Positions 26,801 through 34,513 of a stretch of 64,000 nucleotides of DNA are shown here, one piece after another (position 1 is the stretch's first letter; each line of letters starts with the position of its first letter). The stretch is from a virus, in IMG/VR virus record IMGVR_UViG_3300021505_000001, positions 1 to 64,000 of that record. The stretch is one strand, 5' to 3'. The position numbers were made by a program, and so were the translations under genes. The notes beneath the pieces were generated by a model. That model was not told the DNA's origin. It worked only from the letters and a program-made list of their open reading frames with translations, and searched no databases.

Positions 26801-27186
26801 GTTTTGATAAGGTTAAAGATATACAGATTCATAAAGAAAAGGATTATACTTATACAATGTCAGTTAATGATAATTTGCATCAATTTGTTGCAGATGGTAT
26901 AATTTGTAAAAATACAGCTTTTCATTGTCTTTTGTGGAGTTTTATAGAATTAATAAATATTCAAAGGGAAAGAAAGTGGAAATCTAAACTTATCGGACAG
27001 ATACATGATAGTATAATTGTGGATTTGTGTCCAGATGAACAGGATGAAGTTATTGAAACGATGGAATATATTATGACAAAAAAACTTGTTGAGGAAAATC
27101 CTTGGATTATTGTTCCATTGGAAGTTGATTTTGAAATAACAGGTATTAATGAGCCATGGTCCGAAAAAACTGATTTGGTAAATTAA
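23893..27186 (+). CDS. UDG-PolA fusion DNA polymerase with an intein
   Basis: A 1097-residue polypeptide; 888 residues remain after intein removal. Residues ~30-210 form a family 4-type uracil-DNA glycosylase domain: CEEC (34-37), AEAPGEKEDALGKQLVGKAG (62-81) and HPSYILRN (185-192). Residues ~235-420 form a DnaQ-like 3'-5' exonuclease: DYETSG (255-260) and YNAQDS (401-406). The family A polymerase follows: motif A EGDFGSLEVR (617-626), motif B from RFFAKNCWVF to FYGD, and motif C QIHDS (1036-1040). A UDG-like domain fused to PolA is known from SPO1-type phages. The last intein-free motif is reached only after splicing. Confidence 0.93.
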   Translation: MEGFFFDDSVPVNKNLQLSNKRRERALMFPELLCEECSLYKRCNSPKMEYTGEGRLKCLIIAEAPGEKEDALGKQLVGKAGNLLRLRLKILGLDLDKDFWKINAVNCHIPFNRKPKDKEINCCWNYLVEKTIKKLKPKVIWLFGEVAANSYFKNRFGLEKRSISKWRRWCIPDYELGCWVIPLFHPSYILRNQHDVLLSKIFDRDLVFAKSCFSKEAPVKLGIDFIDSKIKKVVSFREVVSLLRETMKKDIIAFDYETSGLKPYHPEHRIWSISVAWDNDFAFAIPYQYTGHFGEKEQLKIKSLWSRILENPNIKKIAHNLKYEDHWSSVFFTDVKGWYWDTMVNSHILDNRGGISSLKFQTFIRYGIVGYETEVKKYMTPLKGSVRNRLDEFPLRSLLKYNAQDSLFTMWIYNDQAKILNRDKDSRKKARLFFHKGILALSQAEKQGWCVDVDYYNKKNKELEDRLVTLESELLNHKASKEFKKRFRREPKIRSTRDLPTILYDILNLTTNKLTATGAKSVDKTVIQEFANQGNSFCEKLLEYRMIDKAKNTYLHQFKIEVSFDNKIHPVYNLHIPKTYRSSCSNPNAQNLPIRIDLVKKIVRGGIIPSPGHKILEGDFGSLEVRIGACIHKDPNMIRYILESGTDMHRDTACDIWMLKPENVSKKIRFFAKNCWVFPQFYGDWYKSCAYNLWENCLDLKTEDGVPLKEHLKTCKVSVRDPVTGVVIERPMTTYDVFEEHCHHVENIFWKERFKIYDKWKTEITEFYRDHGYIETPFGFRLTSPMSKKECSNYPVQGCLQGHCKVLTSKGEYRIDSLVNKVVKVWTGFEWKPAIGVNRGKCRLATVTLESGLKLDCDIRHEFKDVHLEWVKFEDLKVGDYIALPNFKFHNPFPYKKTPYKFGINDQILPTDLYLNKQNLLHKIYNCCKFPVEIVKYGIKNIFNSLLRNSISHTLFDKSEAEYICTRFYCFDKVKDIQIHKEKDYTYTMSVNDNLHQFVADGIICKNTAFHCLLWSFIELINIQRERKWKSKLIGQIHDSIIVDLCPDEQDEVIETMEYIMTKKLVEENPWIIVPLEVDFEITGINEPWSEKTDLVN
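26287..26913 (+). mobile_element. Mini-intein in the DNA polymerase
   Basis: Residues 799-1007 (209 residues) form an intein. It starts with Cys799 (CLQGHCKVLTSKGEYRI, block A), carries a block B-like segment around LDCDIRHEF, and ends with FVADGIICKN (block F/G) followed by Thr1008. Splicing rejoins PVQG and TAFH, the very conserved O-helix/palm region of PolA enzymes. The penultimate residue is Lys instead of His. The central ~85 residues (NLLHKIYNCCKF ... DKSEAEYIC) look like the remnant of a homing endonuclease. Confidence 0.9.
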
Positions 27187-27585
27187 ATGAGTAAAAAGAA
27201 AAAACGTATTTCTGTGGCTTCTGCTAAAAGTAAAGCCAGACGTTTACAGAATTGGACTGCTGAACAAATATCTAATCTTATAGGGCTTCCTTGGGGAAAA
27301 GATGAGATGATAGCTCCTCGTGAAATGGGACAGCCTGGTGTTGATGTACGTCTTGTGGGTAAAGCCAAAAAAATGTTCCCCTTTTCTGTAGAATGTAAAT
27401 GGCAAGAAAAATGGCATATATTAAGTTGGATAAAGCAAGCTAAAGAAAATACTTATGCAAATACAGATTGGATGCTTGTAGTGAAGAAAAATAGGCATGA
27501 ACCAATAATAGTATTAGATGCAGAAGTATTTTTTTCAATTTTAGATAAAATAAAAGATAAGGAGATAGAAAAAAATGACAAGTAA
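27187..27585 (+). CDS. PD-(D/E)XK nuclease, Holliday-junction-resolvase-like
   Basis: A 132-residue basic protein. The motif order E31/GVDVR (~D54), SVECK (E70, K72) followed by the WHILSWIKQA helix fits a small PD-(D/E)XK endonuclease of the Hjc/VRR kind, which may resolve branched DNA. It starts directly after the polymerase stop and overlaps the next gene by 11 bases. Resolvase activity is inferred from size and context; other nuclease roles are possible. Confidence 0.65.
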   Translation: MSKKKKRISVASAKSKARRLQNWTAEQISNLIGLPWGKDEMIAPREMGQPGVDVRLVGKAKKMFPFSVECKWQEKWHILSWIKQAKENTYANTDWMLVVKKNRHEPIIVLDAEVFFSILDKIKDKEIEKNDK

Positions 27586-28408
27586 AGAGTTTTTTGAAAA
27601 AGCATTAGCAGAATTTAATGAGTGTGAAATTATTGAAAAAAAGTTTGTATTTGAAGGTGAAATTACAGAAGCAACTTTTAAAACTATAGTGAATAAGTTT
27701 ATGGATGCAATTGAATTGACACCAGCATCTAAAGAACATCTTCTCCCAGATTCAGTAATAGCTTTTTATAATGGTGTTTGTGATAATTTGATATCTATTA
27801 TTAGTCCAGATGATAAAATTGGTATATCTTCTGTAAAAAGTAAAAGAAGTACAGCGTCAGTAGTTTCTGATACGGTAAAGATTGAGAAAGAGGAAGAATC
27901 TGAAATTTCAGATACTTCATCAGAAGAGGAAGTAGTTATTACAGTATCTAAAGATGAAGAGGAAGATAAAACTTCTAATTCTGTTGACTCCTCAGATGCA
28001 AAAGAAACAGAAAAGGAGGAATTAAAGGAGGATACTCCTTTTGTAGTAGAAGAGGAAGATACTGCTAAGGAAAAGGAGGTTACTCCTTCTATAGAAGAGA
28101 AGGAAGAATTAAAAGAAAAGATACCTGAAGAAACAAGTAAGCCACCTGTTAAAACTAGGAAACCAAGAAAAAACGTAAATAAATATGGTCACCGTTTAGG
28201 GTCTAATGCTGAAAAAATGGACCCAATTTTTGAGAAAGGATTGACACAAGATGAAATAGTAAAGCAAATTGCAGAAATGTTTGATATAACAGAGGAAAAT
28301 GCTGTTAAGAAAATGAGGTCTCATTTGTTTAATTTAAAGAAGAAAGGAACTTGTGAAATTATAAAAGATAAGTCTGCAAAAACAATAAAGATTGTACCCA
28401 AAAAGTAA
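27575..28408 (+). CDS. Hypothetical protein with acidic linker and C-terminal helical domain
   Basis: A 277-residue protein in three parts: an N-terminal ~90-residue folded part, an extremely Glu/Asp/Ser-rich linker (~95-195), and a basic C-terminal part with the phrase GLTQDEIVKQIAEMFDI, which reads like a helix-turn-helix domain. DNA binding at the C terminus is plausible. It is in the replication operon, between a nuclease and UvsW helicase. No family recognised. Confidence 0.7.
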   Translation: MTSKEFFEKALAEFNECEIIEKKFVFEGEITEATFKTIVNKFMDAIELTPASKEHLLPDSVIAFYNGVCDNLISIISPDDKIGISSVKSKRSTASVVSDTVKIEKEEESEISDTSSEEEVVITVSKDEEEDKTSNSVDSSDAKETEKEELKEDTPFVVEEEDTAKEKEVTPSIEEKEELKEKIPEETSKPPVKTRKPRKNVNKYGHRLGSNAEKMDPIFEKGLTQDEIVKQIAEMFDITEENAVKKMRSHLFNLKKKGTCEIIKDKSAKTIKIVPKK

Positions 28409-28443
28409 CAGATGTTTTTCTTTAGATAGTTTATGAGAGAGAA

Positions 28444-29811
28444 ATGAAACCAAGAAGAGTTATAATTGAAGTAGTTAATCCTGTAGAAAGTCGTATTAAT
28501 AAAGAGTCTATTTCTTTTGTGAATAAATGTATGACTTATACCGATGTGTGTTATATTTCTACTGGATTTGGGAAAAAACGTGTTGAAAAATTAAGGTCTT
28601 TTCTTAGAGATGGAGAAAAATTTCCTACAGGGTTAATTAATAGAGTTTTAAATTATTGTCGGGTTAATGGTGTTCCTTATAAATTAATTGGAAAGAATGA
28701 ATGGGATATTCCAATAAAGGAAGTGCCTATACTTAAGGGAATTACTTTTCGTGAAGATCAAATCAAAATTTTAAACAGTTTCTATCATAACAAAAGGGGG
28801 GTTATTTTATCACCTACTGGTTCTGGTAAAACCATATTGGCTTTTGGAATTCTGTCAATGTTAAAAGATTATAAGACACTTATAATTATACACAATACGG
28901 ATATTATTCATCAATTCTTAGAAGATTCTAAGAAATTTGGGTTTAACATGACAGAATTTACAGGTGATGTTAAAGATATGTCTGGTGATGTAGTAATAGC
29001 TACACGTCAGACTTTAGCAAAAATAGACCCTAAGAAGTATGCGGCAGAATTTGAAGCTGTTATAATTGATGAGTGTCATCATGTACAAGACCCTGATGGA
29101 GAGTATAGTCATATTTTATCCCATTTAATGTCACCAATAAGAATAGGGTTTACAGCAACTTTACCAAAGAAAAGAAAAAAACTTCTTAATATTGAGGGTT
29201 TGCTTGGAGAAGTTATAGCTAATCTTACAATTCAAGAAGCTATTGATAAGGGGATTATCGTGAAACCAAAGATAACTTTAATTTCTGTTCCGTTAAATGA
29301 ATCTATTGCGACTAAAGTCTCGAATTATCGTAGTATGTATGCTCAAGGTATTGTCAAAAATAAATTAAGGAATAGACTTATTTGTAAAGCAGTTAAGGAA
29401 AGAAGTGAAAAAGGCAAAACAACTCTAATTATTATAAAAAAGATAGAACATGCTAAGATACTTAAACAAATAGCTGAGAGTAAATATAACTTTTCTCCTG
29501 TTATAGTTTATGGTAATACTGCAAAAGAGGATAGAAATAAAATCAAAAATTTTCTTAACAAGAAAAGTATTTCTTGTGTTATTTGTTCTGATGTATGGAG
29601 AGAAGGTATAAATATACCTTCTCTTAATTCAGTGATAAATGCTGCTGGTCTTAAAGATGAAATACAAACAATACAAGCTATTGGAAGGGGTTTACGAACT
29701 AGTCAAGGAAAAATGCATCTTGAATTAGTAGATTTCCTTGATCCCTATCGTTGGTTATCTAATCATACAGTATTACGCCTACAGATTTATGTTAATTATG
29801 GATGGCTTTAA
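28444..29811 (+). CDS. UvsW-like SF2 DNA helicase
   Basis: A 455-residue superfamily 2 helicase. Q-motif text ITFREDQI (~101), Walker A SPTGSGKT (~120-127), DEAH-type box IDECHH (~203-208), GFTATLP (~233) and motif VI AIGRGLRTSQG (~425) are all visible. T4 UvsW drives branch migration, stalled-fork processing and R-loop removal, moving origin-dependent to recombination-dependent replication. It is the last gene of the rightward replication operon and converges with the structural gene at 29808 (4-base overlap). Confidence 0.9.
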   Translation: MKPRRVIIEVVNPVESRINKESISFVNKCMTYTDVCYISTGFGKKRVEKLRSFLRDGEKFPTGLINRVLNYCRVNGVPYKLIGKNEWDIPIKEVPILKGITFREDQIKILNSFYHNKRGVILSPTGSGKTILAFGILSMLKDYKTLIIIHNTDIIHQFLEDSKKFGFNMTEFTGDVKDMSGDVVIATRQTLAKIDPKKYAAEFEAVIIDECHHVQDPDGEYSHILSHLMSPIRIGFTATLPKKRKKLLNIEGLLGEVIANLTIQEAIDKGIIVKPKITLISVPLNESIATKVSNYRSMYAQGIVKNKLRNRLICKAVKERSEKGKTTLIIIKKIEHAKILKQIAESKYNFSPVIVYGNTAKEDRNKIKNFLNKKSISCVICSDVWREGINIPSLNSVINAAGLKDEIQTIQAIGRGLRTSQGKMHLELVDFLDPYRWLSNHTVLRLQIYVNYGWL

Positions 29812-30521
29812 CTACCATATGTATAAGAATCTCTATTATTCCATATTTTATCAAATGCAGCTGTTCCACCTGCAAATTTTACTGATGTTAGGTTTCCATT
29901 ACCATCGTATTCCATTTTCCGTATTTGCCATACAGGGTCAGTTTCTTCCGAGCCCGGTTGAGCATATCCAGCATAAATAATATTATTTCCACCTTCATAA
30001 TCAAGTCTTGTTGTCATATTATCAATTCCAGAAGAGGAAGTTCCACTTCCACCACTACTACTTGTAGCATATTGGGTTCTAATTCCCCATTGTGATCTTA
30101 CAACAATAGCTTCTACGCTTTCTGTATTGGTGGAGGGACCCTCTAATGTTATTGTATCTATTAAAGGATACTCTTGCATATCTATATCTATTGCACCTAA
30201 AGAATCACCAATATCTGCTATGGTATTTACTACTAAGGTGTTAGATATCATGTTTATACGAATTATTCCATCTCCAGTACCCTTAAGTATACTGATATAC
30301 GCATAATCTTTAATATTAATTTGAACTTTACCACCGGGTGGAATTATTGGACGTAGAGTATTTGTTATTTGTGCATCTATATCAGAAGCATCTGTGAGTT
30401 GAAAATCACTCCATTCAGATGGTAATACAAAAGGTGTGGTTATTACATCTCCTGGTTCTGCATGTATTTGATATGTATTGTTTACAAAAGTTATACTACC
30501 ATTATATTGATATGTTGGCAT
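29808..30521 (-). CDS. Virion/tail-fibre-type structural protein
   Basis: A 237-residue beta-rich protein with a Ser/Gly hinge (SSSGGSGTSSSG) and a C-terminal ~70-residue module running from NMTTRLDYEGG through QIRKMEYDGNG to the FDKIWNNRDSYTYGS end. Modules of this form are common at the ends of phage tail-fibre and decoration proteins. No enzyme motif. It is leftward like the other virion genes but separated from them by the early genes at 30694-32136. Start ATG 30521 follows AAGGAG. Confidence 0.72.
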   Translation of the reverse strand: MPTYQYNGSITFVNNTYQIHAEPGDVITTPFVLPSEWSDFQLTDASDIDAQITNTLRPIIPPGGKVQINIKDYAYISILKGTGDGIIRINMISNTLVVNTIADIGDSLGAIDIDMQEYPLIDTITLEGPSTNTESVEAIVVRSQWGIRTQYATSSSGGSGTSSSGIDNMTTRLDYEGGNNIIYAGYAQPGSEETDPVWQIRKMEYDGNGNLTSVKFAGGTAAFDKIWNNRDSYTYGS

Positions 30522-30620
30522 TTTGAACTCCTTTTGTTATTTCTTTTTTTAATGTTTTCAGTTAGATATTTTCCTTGAAATGTTTTTTATCTTTATTTTT
30601 ATATTTTTTTGATTTCTGAC

Positions 30621-30649
30621 TTGACATATAACTTTATTAAGTGTATATT
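30621..30649 (+). promoter_or_regulatory. Sigma70-type early promoter
   Basis: TTGACA at 30621-30626, a 17-base spacer, TATATT at 30644-30649, 45 bases before the start of the gene at 30694. It is similar to the repeated early promoter modules at 9910 and 31637. Confidence 0.8.
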
Positions 30650-30693
30650 TATTTCAAAGTTAATTGTTATTTTAAATCTCAAGGAGGTATAAA

Positions 30694-31563
30694 ATGAAAA
30701 TAGGTGGAACTTTTATCCCTGAAACAATTTCAGCAAATATACAGACAGTTGAACTCCCTGATGGTTCTACATGTACACCGGGAAATATTTATGGACGCAC
30801 TGTACCTTTGGTAAACATAGAAAATCAATGGAATCTTGTTCCAACAGTAAAATCATGTAGGTATACTTATCTTCATCATCGTGATGCTATATCAAGTTTT
30901 GTAAACAATGTGGATAAAGTTCTTGATAATTATCCAGAACGTCCAGATATTCAATATAAGGTAAAGTTTTATAATAACTATGCCAAGATGCTTGTACATG
31001 CTATTCCTGAGATTGACTATAAACTTGATAATATAGAGCCTTTTGAGACACAATTGCCAACAACATACTATAAGAGTGACAATGGTAATGCAAATGAAAC
31101 TTTCCGTCCTCGCATTACAATGATAAATGATTTTAATAGTACTTGTATTATTGAATTTGGACTTTTCCGTTCAATTTGTAAGAATGGAATGGCTTTTGGA
31201 AGGGTTTTGAAAAACCGTGTAAGATTTACCCATCTCGATCGGAAAATAGAAAATACATTTCAGGTTACTACTAAGGATTTTTTGGACAATATTTTTGATA
31301 AACATCTTATTGAGACTATATTTAATAATCTCAATTCCAAAGAAGTTGAAAAAGATGCTTTTATGGAAACTTTGGAAGGTTCTATAGGTGTAAGAGCAAG
31401 AAAGGCAGTCGATAACACTTTTGATATGGAAAATGCCAGAAGTACAATTACACTTTGGGTAGCCTATAATATTCTTACATGGGCACTTACACATAAAATA
31501 AAGAATGAATTGAAAGCTCATCATTTAGCGGCTCGTTTTATGGAAAAATATATCGGTGGTTAA
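30694..31563 (+). CDS. DUF932-like protein
   Basis: A 289-residue protein. The phrase LFRSICKNGMAFG (~162-174) and the preceding beta-rich segment resemble the DUF932/phage-plasmid protein family, whose members are found on mobile elements and have no settled function. No signal peptide or membrane helix. It has its own strong early promoter (30621-30649), an AAGGAGG site and its own terminator, so it is a single-gene early unit inserted among leftward structural genes; that pattern is typical of an accessory or host-takeover gene. Confidence 0.6.
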   Translation: MKIGGTFIPETISANIQTVELPDGSTCTPGNIYGRTVPLVNIENQWNLVPTVKSCRYTYLHHRDAISSFVNNVDKVLDNYPERPDIQYKVKFYNNYAKMLVHAIPEIDYKLDNIEPFETQLPTTYYKSDNGNANETFRPRITMINDFNSTCIIEFGLFRSICKNGMAFGRVLKNRVRFTHLDRKIENTFQVTTKDFLDNIFDKHLIETIFNNLNSKEVEKDAFMETLEGSIGVRARKAVDNTFDMENARSTITLWVAYNILTWALTHKIKNELKAHHLAARFMEKYIGG

Positions 31564-31583
31564 TGTCAAAGTAATATCTCCTG

Positions 31584-31627
31584 TTTACCCGATAGAAGAA
31601 TTTTCTTTTATCGGGTAAAAAATTTAT
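31584..31627 (+). terminator. Intrinsic terminator
   Basis: TTTACCCGATA and TATCGGGTAAA form a perfect 11-bp stem with a 14-base loop, followed by AAAATTTATTTT. It ends the DUF932-like gene just before the next tandem promoters. Confidence 0.85.
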
Positions 31628-31636
31628 TTTTTTCTC

Positions 31637-31740
31637 TTGACAAACTGATATTAAATGTTTATATTTATATAAAAGTTAAATAAAAATTCATTTTTTTATT
31701 AAAGTTTTTTCTTGACATACCGATATATATAATATACATT
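31637..31740 (+). promoter_or_regulatory. Two tandem early promoters (copy of the 9910-10030 module)
   Basis: TTGACA (31637) with TATATT (31660) and TTGACA (31712) with TACATT (31735), both with 17-base spacers. Sequence and order match the module upstream of the GGCT-like gene, differing mainly in the length between the two promoters. Confidence 0.75.
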
Positions 31741-31770
31741 AAGAGAAAAACTTAGACAGGAGGTATTCTT

Positions 31771-32136
31771 ATGACTAACGAAGAAATTAAAAATATGGTG
31801 GACGAAGCTGGAAGACTTGATGAACAAATAAAGTCTCTTACCAAAGAAAGAGATAAACTTACTAAGAAACTTAAGAAAGAAGCCAAAATTTCTGATGTTT
31901 CTGTCCTTATTGGGAATATATTTAAGTATGTCCTTTCTGATGTTGAAACTATTGATATAGAACCTACGGATCTTTTGGATGTTTGTGGATTTGATAAGTT
32001 TATACAGTTGGTAAAAGTAAAGATTCAGGAAGCCAGAAAGCGTCTTGGTGAGGATGTAGTTTCTAATATTGGAATTGTGGAAGTAAAGAAGAAGCACAAA
32101 GGTTCTTTCAAGAAATTGGAATCTGAGGATTCTTAA
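31771..32136 (+). CDS. Hypothetical protein with N-terminal coiled coil
   Basis: A 121-residue charged protein. The first ~50 residues are heptad-like (LDEQIKSLTKERDKLTKKL), hence a coiled coil; the rest is a small mixed domain. Not recognised. It is transcribed from two tandem early promoters with AGGAGG before the ATG at 31771 and is closed by a strong terminator, so it should be strongly and early expressed. Confidence 0.72.
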   Translation: MTNEEIKNMVDEAGRLDEQIKSLTKERDKLTKKLKKEAKISDVSVLIGNIFKYVLSDVETIDIEPTDLLDVCGFDKFIQLVKVKIQEARKRLGEDVVSNIGIVEVKKKHKGSFKKLESEDS

Positions 32137-32140
32137 ACAG

Positions 32141-32175
32141 AAAAAGGAGTTGCTAATTAAGCAACTCCTTTTTTA
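32141..32175. terminator. Bidirectional terminator
   Basis: AAAAAGGAGTTGC and GCAACTCCTTTTT form a perfect 13-bp stem with a 7-base loop, with A and T tracts on the two sides. It serves both the rightward gene ending at 32136 and the leftward gene ending at 32187. Confidence 0.93.
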
Positions 32176-32186
32176 TTGTGTGTAAT

Positions 32187-33179
32187 TTATGCTGATTCAC
32201 CAGTAAGAGCATGTATAAATTGATTTGTTGTGCTTGAACATCCCGCAGGAACAATTCTACGGAACCATATAGGTATAGCTGATGGATGAGTACTAAATAC
32301 TATAGTGTCTCCTGAAGCCCATGTTCCACCCCATCCGGCTGATTCAAGTGTAAAATAAGGGTGTCCTGAAAAATCAGGATTATCAGGAGAAAAATCAGTT
32401 GATATATCTCCTGAACCAATATTGCCCACGATATTGCCAGAGCAAATAAATTGAGTGGAGTTACTAAAAGTTATTGTCCATTCTTGTTCTATACAACCAA
32501 TATTATCAAGAATTGGAGGATGTGTAGTTTCATCATAAGTTCCTGAAGTAGAAGTTTCAGTCCAATTATCCCAACTTGTGTGAATATTTCCAACAGATAA
32601 AACACTACTTACAACTGAATCGGAATTGTAATTATTATTTACCATATCACCTGTTCCGTTATCAAGAGTAATAGTTACTTGATCTCCTGATACAGAGACA
32701 GTAATATTTTCATGAAACTCTTCATTTACTCCATCTCCTATCCATATAGAATCCCCATTCTGAAATATTTCAGAGGCTATTGAAGCACTTTCAACAGTAA
32801 TATCAAATGAAGTTGCTCCAGCAGCTACATTGTTTGTCATCCAACCATTACCATAATGTCTTTCAGTACCAGTTAAATCATCCTCAACATCTGTTTGAGT
32901 TCCAAGAAAGCATGTAACATAATCTTCTCCATTTGTGAATTGTCTTATGTAAATTTTAGAATCAAATAAAGTTCCATTTTCAGCATCGGCTACTTTCCAA
33001 AAAACTTTTCTAAGTTTTGTACTTCCAGTTTGTCTTTCACTATCAGGAACATCAGGAAAAATATTGTTTTTAAGACCTGATAAAGAAGGGTTACTTGTCA
33101 TGATTCCACCGTTTAAGCTAGAATCATCTACCATATATTGTGATTTATAAACCAAAAGTTCTGAGCTTGTAATTGGCAT
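32187..33179 (-). CDS. Virion structural protein (Mu-like tail/baseplate-associated type)
   Basis: A 330-residue beta-rich protein. Its opening (ITSSELLVYKSQYM) and later phrases (GSTKLRKVFWK, FFPGTQTD-like FLGTQTD, SGDTIVFSTHPSAIPIWFRR) resemble structural proteins found in several Mu-like and other myophages; exact place in the particle is unknown. It is leftward, with AAGGAG before the ATG at 33179, and its likely promoter is one of the two palindromic late promoters just upstream (33292-33346). Confidence 0.65.
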   Translation of the reverse strand: MPITSSELLVYKSQYMVDDSSLNGGIMTSNPSLSGLKNNIFPDVPDSERQTGSTKLRKVFWKVADAENGTLFDSKIYIRQFTNGEDYVTCFLGTQTDVEDDLTGTERHYGNGWMTNNVAAGATSFDITVESASIASEIFQNGDSIWIGDGVNEEFHENITVSVSGDQVTITLDNGTGDMVNNNYNSDSVVSSVLSVGNIHTSWDNWTETSTSGTYDETTHPPILDNIGCIEQEWTITFSNSTQFICSGNIVGNIGSGDISTDFSPDNPDFSGHPYFTLESAGWGGTWASGDTIVFSTHPSAIPIWFRRIVPAGCSSTTNQFIHALTGESA

Positions 33180-33291
33180 TTTTGTTTTCTCCTTATGTTA
33201 CAAAATTTAGTTTGTTTTTAAAGGCTTTTTACTTATAATGTTTTAAGAGAAATCAATTGAAAATCAAGTATAGACTTGTAATTTGGTTTTT

Positions 33292-33303
33292 TATTTATAA
33301 ATA
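33292..33303. promoter_or_regulatory. Palindromic late promoter TATTTATAAATA (copy 1)
   Basis: The 12-mer contains the T4 late consensus TATAAATA on both strands (33296-33303 rightward, 33299-33292 leftward). It lies between divergent genes at 33179 (leftward) and 33419 (rightward) and could fire both. Confidence 0.65.
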
Positions 33304-33334
33304 ATTATATTCTATCTTATGGAAATGATTTGCA

Positions 33335-33346
33335 TATTTATAAATA
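33335..33346. promoter_or_regulatory. Palindromic late promoter TATTTATAAATA (copy 2)
   Basis: An exact second copy, 43 bases from the first, again giving TATAAATA on both strands. Rightward initiation would begin ~60 bases before the GTG at 33419. Confidence 0.65.
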
Positions 33347-33418
33347 ATTTTGTATGATGATTATATGACTAAAGAAGGTTCAATAAATTTTTCAGTATTA
33401 TAGGAGGTTTACATTATT

Positions 33419-34513
33419 GTGTCACTACAATATCAAATTGATATTAAAGAACAAACTTCTAATAATCATGGTGATCAAAGGGGTATATTTGTACAGGGTA
33501 ACGTAAATAAAAGACGTAGAAAACGAAAAGGTAAGAAAAAATTTAAATCTAAAATTCCAACTATTGAAAGAGTAATTTATATTCTTGAAACAGGTAAATT
33601 AAAAGATTTTACACATCCAAAAGAGGTTGATCCTTATTGGGGGAATTTATATAAACAGTATGAATATTTATGTTACATGAATTTTTATATAAGAAAGGTA
33701 CTAAAGCTATCAAAAATAAATAATCCAACAGTGTATATATGTAAAGATATAGAAATATTATTGTTACAAGTTGAAAAAATAAAGCAACGCCTTTTTAAAC
33801 ATATGATAAATGCTATGTTTATCATGTATGGTTCTGTGATACAATCCCGTTTTTATGGATGGAAAAAATATTCTGATGAGTTTACATCAGCATTTAATGA
33901 AATATCTGCATCGAATATAAAAAATATTCGTTTTGATATTGATAGAACTCGTTGTTCTGTGTATTTCTATCAGGCATTTTGGCTTAATGGTTTATCTATT
34001 ATAAAGAAAATATCAGATAGGTTAAAAAAGCAGTATGAAGATAACGAACAGATTTTTGCTAATAAAGAAAAAGCTTCACAGGATTATGAGAAAGAGTTTA
34101 GTGATTATATAGAAAATGAGACATCCAAATTTATTGATAATTTTAATGCATTAGAGAACAATAAAAGAAAGCGTATTTCTGTAGATACTGAAATAGAAAT
34201 GATAAAAGCTGAAGTTAGAGGAGAGTTACCAACAGTAAAAGAAAATGAAACTGATACTGAAGAGGAGTTGCTTAATGTAAGTAATAATGACTCTCAAGAA
34301 ATGTCTCCTACACAAAAACAAATTCTGTGTGAAAATGTTTTAAAATCTCTTCTTGAAAAATTAAACATAGATATAGATTATATATATGGTAGTAATACTA
34401 AGAATCTTGAATCACTAGTGAGGTTTATACGAAAGAAGATACGGAAAAATGAAATTGAGGTTACAAAAGATATGTTAAAACTACAGAATTTGTTTAGAAA
34501 AACTACTTTTTAA
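33419..34513 (+). CDS. Hypothetical protein
   Basis: A 364-residue basic and helical protein, not recognised. N-terminal ~45 residues are Lys/Arg rich (KRRRKRKGKKK), the centre is helical and the region ~225-300 is very acidic. The start is GTG at 33419, preceded by TAGGAGG at a 10-base distance. It is preceded by two late-type promoters, so late expression is likely. It converges with the phosphoribosyltransferase-like gene (11-base overlap). Confidence 0.72.
   Translation: MSLQYQIDIKEQTSNNHGDQRGIFVQGNVNKRRRKRKGKKKFKSKIPTIERVIYILETGKLKDFTHPKEVDPYWGNLYKQYEYLCYMNFYIRKVLKLSKINNPTVYICKDIEILLLQVEKIKQRLFKHMINAMFIMYGSVIQSRFYGWKKYSDEFTSAFNEISASNIKNIRFDIDRTRCSVYFYQAFWLNGLSIIKKISDRLKKQYEDNEQIFANKEKASQDYEKEFSDYIENETSKFIDNFNALENNKRKRISVDTEIEMIKAEVRGELPTVKENETDTEEELLNVSNNDSQEMSPTQKQILCENVLKSLLEKLNIDIDYIYGSNTKNLESLVRFIRKKIRKNEIEVTKDMLKLQNLFRKTTF

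Noticed and set aside
31699-32097. Reverse-strand frame opposite the coiled-coil gene at 31771
   Set aside because: Low-complexity Phe/Ile/Lys content typical of an antisense shadow; the forward gene has promoters, ribosome binding site and terminator.
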